NCBI GenBank assembly: GCA_036494465.1
Contig: DASXOJ010000010.1
Coordinates: 1-64,000, forward strand
DNA: 64,000 nucleotides
Direction of reading: 5' to 3'
Source: CAJCJE01 sp036494465
Lineage (GTDB): Bacteria; Actinomycetota; Actinomycetes; Mycobacteriales; Pseudonocardiaceae
The notes beneath the pieces are model-generated. The model saw only the letters and a list, made by a program, of their open reading frames with translations, was not told the origin of the DNA and made no database searches. The translations under genes and the position numbers were made by a program. Positions 35,713 to 44,087 of this stretch are shown in pieces; the first letter of the stretch is position 1, and the number at the start of each line of letters is the position of its first letter.

Positions 35713-36840
35713 TCAGCTGGTCAGCTCGGGGCGGTCGTCGTCGCTCGGATTCTTGGCGTCGGCGGAGTTGAGGCCCCGCTTCACCGAGTCCAGGATGGCC
35801 ATACCCTGACCGACCAGGCCGGCCGCCATCTCGCCGAGACCGTCGGCCCCGTTGAGGATGTTGACGTTGGCGCCGCTGAGACCGGCAGCGGCCTCGCGGA
35901 CGATCTGCGGCAGCTGGTCGATCATCATCCGGTCCAGCGCGACGCGGTTGTGCGACGCGGCCGCTTCGGCCTGGATCTTCATCTTCTCGGCGTCCGCGAG
36001 CGCCAGGATGCGGACGCGCTCAGCCTCGGCCTCGGCCGGGCGGACGACCTCGGCGACCAGTTCCTGCTGACGCAGGGCCGCGCCGCGCTGGGCGAGCTCG
36101 GTCTGCATCGCGATGACTTCGCGTTGCGCTTCGGCCTGTGCGAGCGGTCCGGCCTGGGCCGCCTTGGCCTGGGCGCTGTCCACTTCGGCCTTGTACTGCG
36201 CTTGCACGACCTGGGTCTGCCGGTTGAATTCGGCCTGCTTGCGCTGGGACTCCTGCTGGGCCTCCGCCGCCGCCTGGGCCGCGGCGGCCTCGGCGATCTG
36301 CGCCTTCTGCTGGATCGTGGCGTTGTGCGGCGCGGCCATCGCCCTGATGTAGCCCAGGCCCTTGTCGTCGATCGACTGGATCTGCAGCGAGTCGATGGTC
36401 AGGCCGATCTTGGCCATCTCCTCCTTGGAGCCGTCCAGCACCTCGGTGGCCAGCTTCTGCCGCTCGGTCACTATCTCCTCGACCGTCATGGAACCGACGA
36501 TCGACCGGAGGTGACCGGCGAAGATCTGGCCCACCAGCATGGACATCTGACCCTGGTCGGACAGGAAGCGGCGGCTGGCGTTGACGATGCTCTCGTAGTC
36601 GTTGCCGACCTTGAACGCGATCACCGCCTTCACGTTCAGTTCGATGGCCTGCCGGGTGACACACGCCTCCTGGACCTCGGCCTCGGCCATGGCCAGGGTA
36701 AGAAACCGCACCTTTCGGAAGACCGGCATGACGAACGTGCCGTGGCCGGTGACCACCCGGAAGGGTGTGTCGGCGCCCCGATTCCTACCTCCGGAGATGA
36801 GCATCGCTTCATCAGGCGCCGGGACGCGGTAACCGAACAT
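35713..36840 (-). CDS. Flotillin-like SPFH-domain protein
   Basis: This 375-residue protein begins MFGYRVPAPDEAMLISG, the flotillin opening, followed by an SPFH domain (PVFRKVRFLTLAMAEAEVQEACVTRQAIELNVKAVI). A long alanine/glutamate/glutamine coiled coil (about 205-325) and an acidic C-terminus complete it. There is no clear transmembrane helix, as in FloA-type flotillins, which attach peripherally and organise membrane domains. Its start at 36840 is 31 bases after the NfeD-like gene stop, so the two are co-transcribed, the classical flotillin/NfeD pairing. Confidence 0.9.
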   Translation of the reverse strand: MFGYRVPAPDEAMLISGGRNRGADTPFRVVTGHGTFVMPVFRKVRFLTLAMAEAEVQEACVTRQAIELNVKAVIAFKVGNDYESIVNASRRFLSDQGQMSMLVGQIFAGHLRSIVGSMTVEEIVTERQKLATEVLDGSKEEMAKIGLTIDSLQIQSIDDKGLGYIRAMAAPHNATIQQKAQIAEAAAAQAAAEAQQESQRKQAEFNRQTQVVQAQYKAEVDSAQAKAAQAGPLAQAEAQREVIAMQTELAQRGAALRQQELVAEVVRPAEAEAERVRILALADAEKMKIQAEAAASHNRVALDRMMIDQLPQIVREAAAGLSGANVNILNGADGLGEMAAGLVGQGMAILDSVKRGLNSADAKNPSDDDRPELTS

Positions 36841-36871
36841 CGCTATTTTCTTTCTCCTCAGTTGTAGAGCG

Positions 36872-37108
36872 TTATCTAACCGATCCAAGGGCTGAACCGT
36901 CCGTCCACGGCACGACGTCGACGGTCCGCGCACCCCGGCTCTCGACCACCATCACCGAGACACCCTTGGCCAGCGGCTCGGTCGACCAGGCCAGATATGT
37001 TTCCGTACCGCCGCCGATTCGCAGTAGGACCTCACCAGGTCCGTTCGGGCCGCGAGTGCCGAAAACCAGAACGCCGATCCGGCCGAGTGGTGACGCATCG
37101 CCGCTCAC
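36872..37108 (-). CDS. Stand-alone NfeD-type OB-fold protein
   Basis: This 78-residue protein corresponds to the soluble C-terminal OB fold of NfeD: GRIGVLVFGTRGPNGPGEVLLRI, GTETYLAW and LAKGVSVMVVESRGARTVDVVPW match its five-strand pattern. Membrane and protease domains of usual NfeD proteins are absent. Co-transcription with the flotillin supports the call. The GTG or ATG at 37108 cannot be confirmed by a ribosome site. Confidence 0.75.
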   Translation of the reverse strand: MSGDASPLGRIGVLVFGTRGPNGPGEVLLRIGGGTETYLAWSTEPLAKGVSVMVVESRGARTVDVVPWTDGSALGSVR

Positions 37109-37434
37109 CAGGCGCCCTCCCTCTCATTGGCTCGCCGCGAGCCACAATCTAGCGCTCACGTGCTGCTCGCCATTGCCGAAACGCGGAGATCACCATTGTG
37201 CGCCCGGTTACCCGTGCCCCGCACGGGCGCGCGCGTCGCAATGGATTTGATATAGAGGCGAACAGCCCGGCGTGTTCGATCGAACGCGCGCGGTTGTCGT
37301 CCTTCGGTAGAACGCGAAATTCTCCCGCGAACCGACGAGTGTCAACTGGCAACGCTGGTCTGGACCTTGTTACACGGGTATTGGTCTAGTCCATACCGAC
37401 TCATCGTGCGGTCCTCAACCCCGGGAGGAACATC
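37109..37434. other. Divergent intergenic region with chitin-type repeats
   Basis: This 326-base gap separates the NfeD-like gene from the chitinase gene. It contains the two dre-like repeats described separately and a 16-base sequence TCGATCGAACGCGCGC (37276-37291) that recurs at 13616-13631 in front of the efflux operon. An in-frame 67-residue minus-strand frame here has unlike codon use and is not called. Confidence 0.6.
37356..37393. promoter_or_regulatory. Paired dre-like repeats in the chitinase promoter
   Basis: TGGTCTGGACCT (37356-37367) and TGGTCTAGTCCA (37382-37393) match the dre core at 10 and 11 of 12 positions and start 26 bases apart. Paired 12-base repeats of this sequence are a known feature of Streptomyces chitinase promoters. 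Confidence 0.65.
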
Positions 37435-39069
37435 GTGCGTATTTCGACTCTTGCCAGACGCACCCTCACCTGCTTATCGGCTCTGCTACTCGGCGCGGGC
37501 CTCGCCAGTTCGACGGCTGTCGCGGCGCCCGCCGCGCTCACCCTGCCCACCGCGACCTTCGCGGTCAGCTCGGACTGGGGCGGCGGCTACGGCGCCGCGT
37601 ACACCATCGCCAACCCGATGAGCATCCCGCTGGCCACCTGGAAGGTCAGCTTCACCCTGCCCGCCGGTGACAAGGTCACCAGCGTCTGGGACGGTCAGCT
37701 GACCACCAGCGGCAACACCTACACGGTCAGCAACGCCAGCTACAACGCGCCGGTCGCGGCAGGCACCTCGGCCAGCTTCGGCCTCAACGTCAGCTACACG
37801 GGCGCGTCGCCGACGCCGGGCAGCTGCACCCTCAACGGCGACCCGTGCAACGGCAGCGGCGACCCGGTCGCGCCCAGCACGCCGACCGGGCTGGCAGTGC
37901 TGTCCACCAACAGCACCAGCGTCTCGCTGAACTGGACCGCGTCCACCGACAACATCCAGGTCGCCGGGTACAACATCGACAACGCCAGCGGCACCAAGGT
38001 CGGCTCGTCGCCCGGACCGGTCGGCAGTGTGACCGGGCTCAGCCCGTCGACCACGTATTCGTTCTCGGTGCGCGCCTACGACGAGGCGGGCAACCTGTCC
38101 GGGTCGAGCAACACCATCAGCGCGACCACCACCGCCGGTGGCCAGCCCAACCACCTGCCCGGCATCGCAGCGCCGTTCATCGACATGGGCGCGTGGCCGA
38201 CGCCGAGCCTCACCACGATCGCGGAGAACACCGGGCTGCGCGCGTTCAGCCTCGGCTTCATCACCAACGGCAGCACCAACTGCACCGCGAGCTGGTTCAA
38301 CGCCTACTCGATGAGCTCCGGCTTCGAACTGTCCGACATCAACTCGCTGCGCTCCATCGGCGGTGACGTCAAACCGTCCTTCGGCGGTGAGGCGGGTACC
38401 GAACTCGCCCAGGCGTGCACCAGCGTCACCTCGCTGACCGCCGCCTACCAGTCGGTGATCAACGAGTACAACCTGACCCAGATCGATTTCGACATCGAAG
38501 GTGCCGCCGTCGCCGACCACGCCTCGATCGACCGGCGTTCGCAGGCCATGGCCGCGCTCGAATCGGCGGCGAAGGCAGCGGGGAAGTCGTTGTCCATCAC
38601 GCTGACCCTGCCGGTCCTACCGTCCGGTTTGGACGCCAACGGCCAGTACGTGATGCAGTCCGCGGTCAACTACAAGGTCGCCGTCAGCACGGTGAACCTG
38701 ATGGCGATGGACTACGGCGACAGCGAGGCGCCCAACCCGCAGGGGAAGATGGGCACCTACGCGATCGACGCGGCGCAGAGCGTGGAGCAGCAGCTCGCAG
38801 GCTGGTACCCGAGCAAGACCGCGGCGCAGCTGTGGAACATGGTCGGCGTGACGCCGATGATCGGTCAGAACGACCAGGGCGACGAGGTGTTCACCCAGAC
38901 CGACCAGACCCAGCTGCTCACCTTCGCGCAGACCCAGCACCTCGGTGAACTGGGCTTCTGGGACGTCACGCGGGATGGCAACGCGTGCACCGGATCGCTC
39001 TCCGACTGCACCAACATCTCGCAGACGCCCTACCAGTTCAGCAAGATGATCGCGCCCTACCAAGGCTGA
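37435..39069 (+). CDS. Secreted chitinase (GH18) with CBM2 and fibronectin type III domains
   Basis: This 544-residue protein begins at GTG after GGGAGGAA. Layout: signal peptide (residues 1-31, cleavage after TAVA), a CBM2-like binding module (about 37-125, FAVSSDWGGGYGAAYTIAN), an FnIII domain (about 147-234) and a GH18 barrel (about 240-544). The barrel's DxDxE motif is DFDIE at 351-355, with Glu355 the acid/base. Such enzymes cleave chitin by substrate-assisted retention. The paired dre-like repeats upstream support chitin-dependent control. It is monocistronic and ends in a shared terminator. Confidence 0.95.
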   Translation: MRISTLARRTLTCLSALLLGAGLASSTAVAAPAALTLPTATFAVSSDWGGGYGAAYTIANPMSIPLATWKVSFTLPAGDKVTSVWDGQLTTSGNTYTVSNASYNAPVAAGTSASFGLNVSYTGASPTPGSCTLNGDPCNGSGDPVAPSTPTGLAVLSTNSTSVSLNWTASTDNIQVAGYNIDNASGTKVGSSPGPVGSVTGLSPSTTYSFSVRAYDEAGNLSGSSNTISATTTAGGQPNHLPGIAAPFIDMGAWPTPSLTTIAENTGLRAFSLGFITNGSTNCTASWFNAYSMSSGFELSDINSLRSIGGDVKPSFGGEAGTELAQACTSVTSLTAAYQSVINEYNLTQIDFDIEGAAVADHASIDRRSQAMAALESAAKAAGKSLSITLTLPVLPSGLDANGQYVMQSAVNYKVAVSTVNLMAMDYGDSEAPNPQGKMGTYAIDAAQSVEQQLAGWYPSKTAAQLWNMVGVTPMIGQNDQGDEVFTQTDQTQLLTFAQTQHLGELGFWDVTRDGNACTGSLSDCTNISQTPYQFSKMIAPYQG

Positions 39070-39078
39070 TCGGTGCGC

Positions 39079-39106
39079 GCGGGGCCGCTGTCCGTGGCGG
39101 CCCCGC
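39079..39106. terminator. Bidirectional terminator between chitinase and iniC
   Basis: GCGGGGCCGC (39079-39088) pairs perfectly with GCGGCCCCGC (39097-39106) with an 8-base loop, between two convergent genes. Confidence 0.8.
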
Positions 39107-39110
39107 CCAC

Positions 39111-40586
39111 TCACTGCCGCACCGGCTCCACGAACGCGCCGAGCAGACCCTCGCAGCTGCGCAACACCACCTGCGCGGCCTGCCGCGCGGACGCGTCCAG
39201 CATCGGGTTCTCCGCGATGTCGCGCCAGCGGTGCACGGTCTGCCCGATGGCTTCCCGCACCTCGATCTCGGTGGCCTCGTAGTCGATGCCCAGCCGGGTC
39301 AGCATGTCCACGCCCTGCCCGCCGATCAGCCGGTTCGCCTCGGTGCCCAGTTCGGCGGGCAGCCCGGTCCGGTTGGCCTGCAACGTGGCCAGCAACCGCA
39401 GCTCGCGGAACTCGTGCGCGGTGGCCAGCAACCGCTCCAGCTGCCCGACCAGCCGCCGCGCGCTCGGCCTCGGCTCGGTGCGGGTCAGACCGTCCAGCGC
39501 GAGCAGCGCCGAGCGGGCCTTGAGCACCTCGCGCCGGTCAACGAAGAACATGTTGATCGCCTCGCGCAGCTCGCCCAATCCGCTGCGCTGCACCAGTTCC
39601 GCGGACAGCTTCGCAGGCGTGTCGAAACCGCGCCGGGCCAGCAGGCTGGCCAGCCGGATCCCGAACAACCCGAACCGTTCCAGCAGGCTCACCCGCGCGG
39701 CGGGCGGCAACGGCTGGTGCGGCGAGTCGGCCAGGAACCGGTCCGCCGAGATCAGGAAGGTGTCCGCGGTCTGCCTCGGCACCGTGGACAGGCGCTGCAA
39801 CCAGGCGAACTCGTTGTCCCGCAGGGTCTTGCCCGCCAGGCCGAGCATGCCTGCCACCGGCACCACGCTCTGGCAGGTCGCGGCGACCCGCGCATCGGTA
39901 CGCAGGCGCCGGGCGACCTGCTGGGCGGAGGACAGTGCGTCGATCCGGCCCGCGCCCAGCTCGTCCGCCTTGGCCAGCACCAGGATCGTGTTGATCGGCG
40001 CGGACTCGGCGACCGGATTGCCTGGCGACGCCTGCAACGCCTGGAGTTCCGCGCCGCGCGGCTGGCGCGCCAGGTAGAGCAGGCCGTCCGTCTCGCCCGC
40101 GATCTGCGCGAGCGTGGTGGTGCCCGCCTCCTCGCCGGTCGCCGACCCGATCGCGGGGGTGTCGATCAGGGTGGCTTCGCGCAACGTCCTGGTCGGCCAG
40201 TCGACCACCACCCGGTCCTGGTGGTGCGGCTGCCAACCGCGGGTGTCGACCTGCAACCCGTCCTCGCTCCGGGAAACCGCGAGTTCGCGGGCGGGCGCCT
40301 GGGCCGAGTAGACGGTCACCGTCGGCGCCGGTCCGTCCTGGAACCAGGTGGACACCACGACCCCGCCGGGCGAGCCGATCGGCGCGATCTTCTCACCGAC
40401 CATCGCATTGACCAAAGTGGACTTTCCGCACTCCGGTGGTCCGGCCAGCGCGATGCGCAGCGGCTCCCGGTAGCGCTCCATGTGGTAGCGCAGCCAGTCC
40501 GAGGCGCGCGGCGAGTCGGCGTAGCTCTCCAGCGCCTCGTTGAGCATCGCCCAGACCAGCTCGCCGAGTTCGGCGTTCGGCCTCAC
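39111..40586 (-). CDS. iniC: IniC-like dynamin-family GTPase
   Basis: This 491-residue protein starts at GTG 40586, overlapping the upstream dynamin gene by four bases. The P-loop is GPPECGKST (residues 49-57), the G3 motif TLIDTPAIG, and G4 LAKADE. The helical stalk follows the GTPase head; a hydrophobic stretch (FGLFGIRLASLLARRGF) may insert in membrane. Its length equals that of mycobacterial IniC (about 490 residues). Together with the larger partner it is expected to form a membrane-remodelling heteromer in envelope stress. The much longer open frame reaching 41213 overlaps the neighbour gene and is not used. Confidence 0.87.
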   Translation of the reverse strand: MRPNAELGELVWAMLNEALESYADSPRASDWLRYHMERYREPLRIALAGPPECGKSTLVNAMVGEKIAPIGSPGGVVVSTWFQDGPAPTVTVYSAQAPARELAVSRSEDGLQVDTRGWQPHHQDRVVVDWPTRTLREATLIDTPAIGSATGEEAGTTTLAQIAGETDGLLYLARQPRGAELQALQASPGNPVAESAPINTILVLAKADELGAGRIDALSSAQQVARRLRTDARVAATCQSVVPVAGMLGLAGKTLRDNEFAWLQRLSTVPRQTADTFLISADRFLADSPHQPLPPAARVSLLERFGLFGIRLASLLARRGFDTPAKLSAELVQRSGLGELREAINMFFVDRREVLKARSALLALDGLTRTEPRPSARRLVGQLERLLATAHEFRELRLLATLQANRTGLPAELGTEANRLIGGQGVDMLTRLGIDYEATEIEVREAIGQTVHRWRDIAENPMLDASARQAAQVVLRSCEGLLGAFVEPVRQ

Positions 40587-42460
40587 GCGGTGATCTCCAG
40601 TCCGGCCGAGCGAGCGGGCACCGCCGCCGTCACCAGGGCCTGCACCCGCTGGTAGAGGTTGACCAGCTTCTCCAGGTCGCGTTGCACCTGGCGGTTGCGC
40701 GTGTCGGTGTGCACCGCGTCGGCCTGGATGCTCTGCCGCGCCGCCTCCGCGATCGCCAGCGCCTCGTCCTGGATCGACTCGGTGACCTGGAGGAAGTGGT
40801 CGCGCAGCCGCCGTTGCGCCTGGCGCAGCAGGTCCTTGCAGTCCTTGGTGAAGGACAGGTAGAAGTCGTCGATGTGCCGCTGGGCCGCGGTGCGCGCGGC
40901 CGCCTGGCGCCGCTTGAGCCTGCCCTCGCTCTCGTCCCGGATGCCCTTGCCGCCGAACGCGACACCGGCGCCCAGCGAGATCGGGTTGATCAGCGGCAAC
41001 CCGGCAAGACTGGTGGCCAGGCCGAACATCAGCACACCGCCGTAGGAGCTGCGCAGGGCGGTGAACGCCTTCTGCCCCAACGTGAACGGCTCCAGGCGGG
41101 GCGCTTCCAGCTCCTCGACGCCGAGCCGGTCGCTGGGCAGTTCGGCCATGTCCTCCGGCATGGACTCGCCGCGCGGCATCGGCACCGACTGCGCGACCTT
41201 CTCGGCCAGCCACCGGAACCGGTCCAGCAGCCAGCCGTAGTTCGCGTTCGCGGTCTCGGTCAGCGACTCCATCAGCCAGTCCTCGAACTGGGCCCAGGTC
41301 ACCTGCGGGTCGGCGGTCTCGAACGCCCGGTCCGCCTCGCGCAGGATCCGGCGGGTTCGTTCGCGCAGGTCGTACTCGATATCGGTGACCAGGTCCGAGG
41401 TCTCGTCGGAGAGCACGGTCTGCCAGCGGCTGGCGTGGCGGCGCAGATCCTCGATGGTCTGCTGGGCGCTGCGCAGCTTGGCGATCGCCTCGGCGGAGCG
41501 GTTCGGGTCCGGTTCGACGACGCTGGCCCGCAACGGCCCGACCACCTCGACGATCGCGGTGCCCGCCACCATCGCGACCCCGCGCCGCGCCAGGGTGTCC
41601 GGCTTCGCCAGCACGTCGCGCTGCAGGCAGGTGACCAGCTCGGCGAAGCCCGATTCCTCGTTCATGGCCTTGTCGTTGTGCTGCGCGGCCAGCAGGCGCA
41701 GCGTCGCCGACACCGGCACCATCCTGGCCTGGAGGCCGATCTCGGACAGCCGGGTGCGGTTGCGCTCGGCGATGGTGCGCCAGCGCGGCGACAGGTCGGT
41801 CTTGGTCAACGCGATCAGCACGCTCGGCGCCGATTTGGTGGCGCTGACCAGAAGTTCCAGCTCGGCCGAGGTCAGCTCGCAGGTCGCGTCGGAGACCAGC
41901 ACGACGGTGTCGGCCTGATCGAGGTCGGCGACGGACGCGCCGGGCCGGTTGCGCCCGGCCACCTCGGTCGGCGGCGTGTCGATCAGCACCATGCCCGCCG
42001 CGAGCAACTGCCGGGGCAGCCCGACCTCGGCGGTGACCACCGAGCCGCGCAGCGCCGGATCGGCCCGTCCGCTGGTCTGGCGGGCCACGTCCTCGACCGG
42101 CACCGGGATCCGGTCCGGCAGCGACTGGCTCAGCGCGGGCAGCGGCCCCGCCCCCAACGCGGGGGGACCGGCGGGCCTGCGATCGGTGACGAGCACGGCG
42201 GAGGGCTCCTCGGCGTGCTGGATGATCGTGGGCGCCATGGTCGTCAGGTCGTCGCCGACCGCGCAGACCGACGCGTTCACCAATGCGTTCACCAGTTGGG
42301 ATTTGCCCTGCTTGGCCGCTCCGACCACCAGCACGTGCAATTTGGGCGTAAGCAGGCGGGCTCTCCGGTATCGCAGCCGTTCGGCCAGGTCGCCACGTTC
42401 ATGGGCAAGGCAGATACCGATGGTTTCGTCCAACAAACTGAGCCAGGGCGGGGCGATCAC
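40583..42460 (-). CDS. iniA: IniA-like dynamin-family GTPase
   Basis: This 625-residue protein starts at GTG 42460. The GTPase domain shows P-loop GAAKQGKS (residues 47-54), a switch threonine region (LTTMAPTIIQ), G3 VLIDTPP and G4 LTKTD. A long stalk of helices follows, then a hydrophobic paddle-like stretch (VLMFGLATSLAGLPLINPI and GAGVAFGG) near residues 470-505 that should touch lipid. Mycobacterial IniA has about 640 residues, binds membranes as a bacterial dynamin-like protein and is induced by cell-wall inhibitors. It follows iniB after 206 bases that hold a separate promoter. Confidence 0.88.
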   Translation of the reverse strand: MIAPPWLSLLDETIGICLAHERGDLAERLRYRRARLLTPKLHVLVVGAAKQGKSQLVNALVNASVCAVGDDLTTMAPTIIQHAEEPSAVLVTDRRPAGPPALGAGPLPALSQSLPDRIPVPVEDVARQTSGRADPALRGSVVTAEVGLPRQLLAAGMVLIDTPPTEVAGRNRPGASVADLDQADTVVLVSDATCELTSAELELLVSATKSAPSVLIALTKTDLSPRWRTIAERNRTRLSEIGLQARMVPVSATLRLLAAQHNDKAMNEESGFAELVTCLQRDVLAKPDTLARRGVAMVAGTAIVEVVGPLRASVVEPDPNRSAEAIAKLRSAQQTIEDLRRHASRWQTVLSDETSDLVTDIEYDLRERTRRILREADRAFETADPQVTWAQFEDWLMESLTETANANYGWLLDRFRWLAEKVAQSVPMPRGESMPEDMAELPSDRLGVEELEAPRLEPFTLGQKAFTALRSSYGGVLMFGLATSLAGLPLINPISLGAGVAFGGKGIRDESEGRLKRRQAAARTAAQRHIDDFYLSFTKDCKDLLRQAQRRLRDHFLQVTESIQDEALAIAEAARQSIQADAVHTDTRNRQVQRDLEKLVNLYQRVQALVTAAVPARSAGLEITA

Positions 42461-42559
42461 CCGAATAGTGTGCCGTGTTTACCCGAGCGGCGGTACGGGC
42501 CCTGGTCGCAACGGCATTTGTACCGCAGAGAGTTATCGATTTCGTTGCACTCAGTAGCG

Positions 42560-42622
42560 CGCCCCCCGTTCGATTTCTCGAACGGGGGGCGTACCTATAT
42601 ATTTTTGCTACTCAGACGTCAA
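42560..42622 (-). promoter_or_regulatory. Internal iniA promoter with 14-bp hairpin
   Basis: On the minus strand TTGACG (42617-42622) and TATAGG (42594-42599) are exactly 17 bases apart in a strikingly AT-rich patch. Immediately downstream CGAACGGGGGGCG-type arms form a perfect 14-bp stem (42560-42573 with 42578-42591) and a 4-base loop. The hairpin could protect the 5' end of an iniAC transcript or act as operator/attenuator. Confidence 0.6.
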
Positions 42623-42666
42623 CCAGAAACCGCTGCCGGGGGCTGGAGCAACGGCCAGGTCGAGCC

Positions 42667-43806
42667 TCAGAGGCCGAGCAGGCCGCCGTGGTCGCCACCG
42701 AGGTCGGTCACGCTGTGCAGCGTGTCGGTGACGGTGCCGGTGACGTGGCTCACGGAGTCGCCGACCGAGGAGGCGCTGACGCCGTCCAGCGGGCTGGCGC
42801 TGCTCGCACCGGTGTGGGAGTCGGTGACCGAGGTGACCGAGTGGGTCAGGTCGGAGACGCCAGGAACCTGCGAGGTCACGTTGCCGACCGCGCCGTTGAC
42901 CAGGTCGGTCACGCCGGCGGGCAGGTGCGAGGTGACCGCGCTCAGCGGGTCGTGGGCGTCGAGGCCGGTCCCGTTGGTCAGGCCGTTGGTGAGGCCACCC
43001 AGGCCACCCAGGCCGCCGACGGTGTTGCCAAGGTCGCCCGGGGCCGGGACGTTCGCCAGCACGCTGTGCAGCGTGTCGGAGACGGCCGAGGTCGGGTCGA
43101 CGGGCAGCGCGCCGGGCAGCGAGGTGCCGCCGATGCTGCCGGTCAGGGCGTTGGTGATGTCGGTCGGGTGCGCCAGCACGTCGGTCGGGTTGGCGACCAG
43201 GTTGGTGGCGAACGCGGTGGCACCGCCGAGCGCGTTGCCGTCAAGGGCACCGCCGGTGACCTTGTTGATGATGTCGCCGTCGAGACCGCCGGTGACGGTG
43301 CCGCCCGCGGCGGGGTCGGTGAGGCCGGCGAGACCGGTCGCGCCGCCCGCGAAGTTGGCGTGTGCCGCGTCCGAGGCGAAGCCGAAGGCGCTGGACAGGC
43401 CGCTCTGCAGGGTGCCGGTGACCGAACCGGAGGTGCCGATGCCCAGGTCGGGGTTGGACAGGCCGCCACCGATGGTGGTCACGCCCGCGTTGTCGTCGAC
43501 GTGCAGCCAGGTGGTGGTGTCGCTGACGGCGGAGGTCAGCGCGGTCAGGTGCTGGATGGCGGCCGTCGGATCGTTGGTCATGCCATCGATGGGCAGCGCG
43601 CTCTGCGCGGACTCGAGAGCCGGCACCAGGTGCGACGGGGCGTAGTCGATGACCATCGGAAGCGCGTTGCTCACGTCAGTCGGGGTGATGTCACCCAGGC
43701 CGGCCTGGGACAGCAGGGCCTGCGGGTCCTGTGCGAACGCGGTCAGCGCGGTCGGGTCGCTCAGCAGGTTCAGCACGAAGTCGTGCAGCGTGGAGACGGA
43801 TTCCAT
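42667..43806 (-). CDS. iniB: IniB-like protein (IniB N-terminal domain)
   Basis: This 379-residue protein opens with STLHDFVLNLLSDPTALTAF, the IniB N-terminal domain motif, then PQALLSQAGLGDITPTDV. The rest is Gly/Ala/Val/Ser/Asp-rich and almost free of lysine and arginine. It ends with a short hydrophobic tail (GGLLGL). No signal peptide is visible. In mycobacteria IniB is a glycine-rich protein of unknown molecular role, encoded first in iniBAC. It is the first gene here too, divergent from the Hsp70-like gene. Confidence 0.85.
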   Translation of the reverse strand: MESVSTLHDFVLNLLSDPTALTAFAQDPQALLSQAGLGDITPTDVSNALPMVIDYAPSHLVPALESAQSALPIDGMTNDPTAAIQHLTALTSAVSDTTTWLHVDDNAGVTTIGGGLSNPDLGIGTSGSVTGTLQSGLSSAFGFASDAAHANFAGGATGLAGLTDPAAGGTVTGGLDGDIINKVTGGALDGNALGGATAFATNLVANPTDVLAHPTDITNALTGSIGGTSLPGALPVDPTSAVSDTLHSVLANVPAPGDLGNTVGGLGGLGGLTNGLTNGTGLDAHDPLSAVTSHLPAGVTDLVNGAVGNVTSQVPGVSDLTHSVTSVTDSHTGASSASPLDGVSASSVGDSVSHVTGTVTDTLHSVTDLGGDHGGLLGL

Positions 43807-43911
43807 GGTCTGTGACTTTTCCTCGTCAAGTTGGGGGACCGAACCGGGCTCCCGGCCAAGTGCTCTCCGGGTGTGGTCGGTGACGCTACGGGGCGGTGAT
43901 CATCGGGCCAT

Positions 43912-44031
43912 CGGGGATCACTCCCCGTCCTTCCCCGTCCCCTAATTGGGTGAAATGAGTTCTCTCGTTAGGGGGTTAGGGGATTTACCGACTGGTGGTC
44001 AAGGTGTTTCGATACCCGCCTGCTACGGGTA
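43912..44031. promoter_or_regulatory. Repeat-rich divergent control region of iniB and hsp70-like genes
   Basis: Between the two starts lie CGGGGA-TCAC-TCCCCG (43912-43927), CCCCTAA (43939-43945) facing two adjacent copies of GTTAGGGG (43967-43974, 43975-43982), and TACCCG-N7-CGGGTA (44013-44031). A MalT/IniR-like activator binding direct repeats is a reasonable candidate ligand. Confidence 0.55.
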
Positions 44032-44087
44032 GGAACGAGTGGGCCACAGTGGGACATCACCCCAAAGAGTGAAGGGCGCAAACCTGC

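Noticed and set aside
37149..37352. 67-codon minus-strand frame in the chitinase upstream region
   Set aside because: Codon use is unlike the neighbours, no ribosome site, and it overlaps regulatory repeats.
40682..43645. 987-codon plus-strand frame opposite the dynamin and iniB genes
   Set aside because: It spans two real genes and their intergenic promoter and shows no domain; a shadow of low-stop GC-rich sequence.
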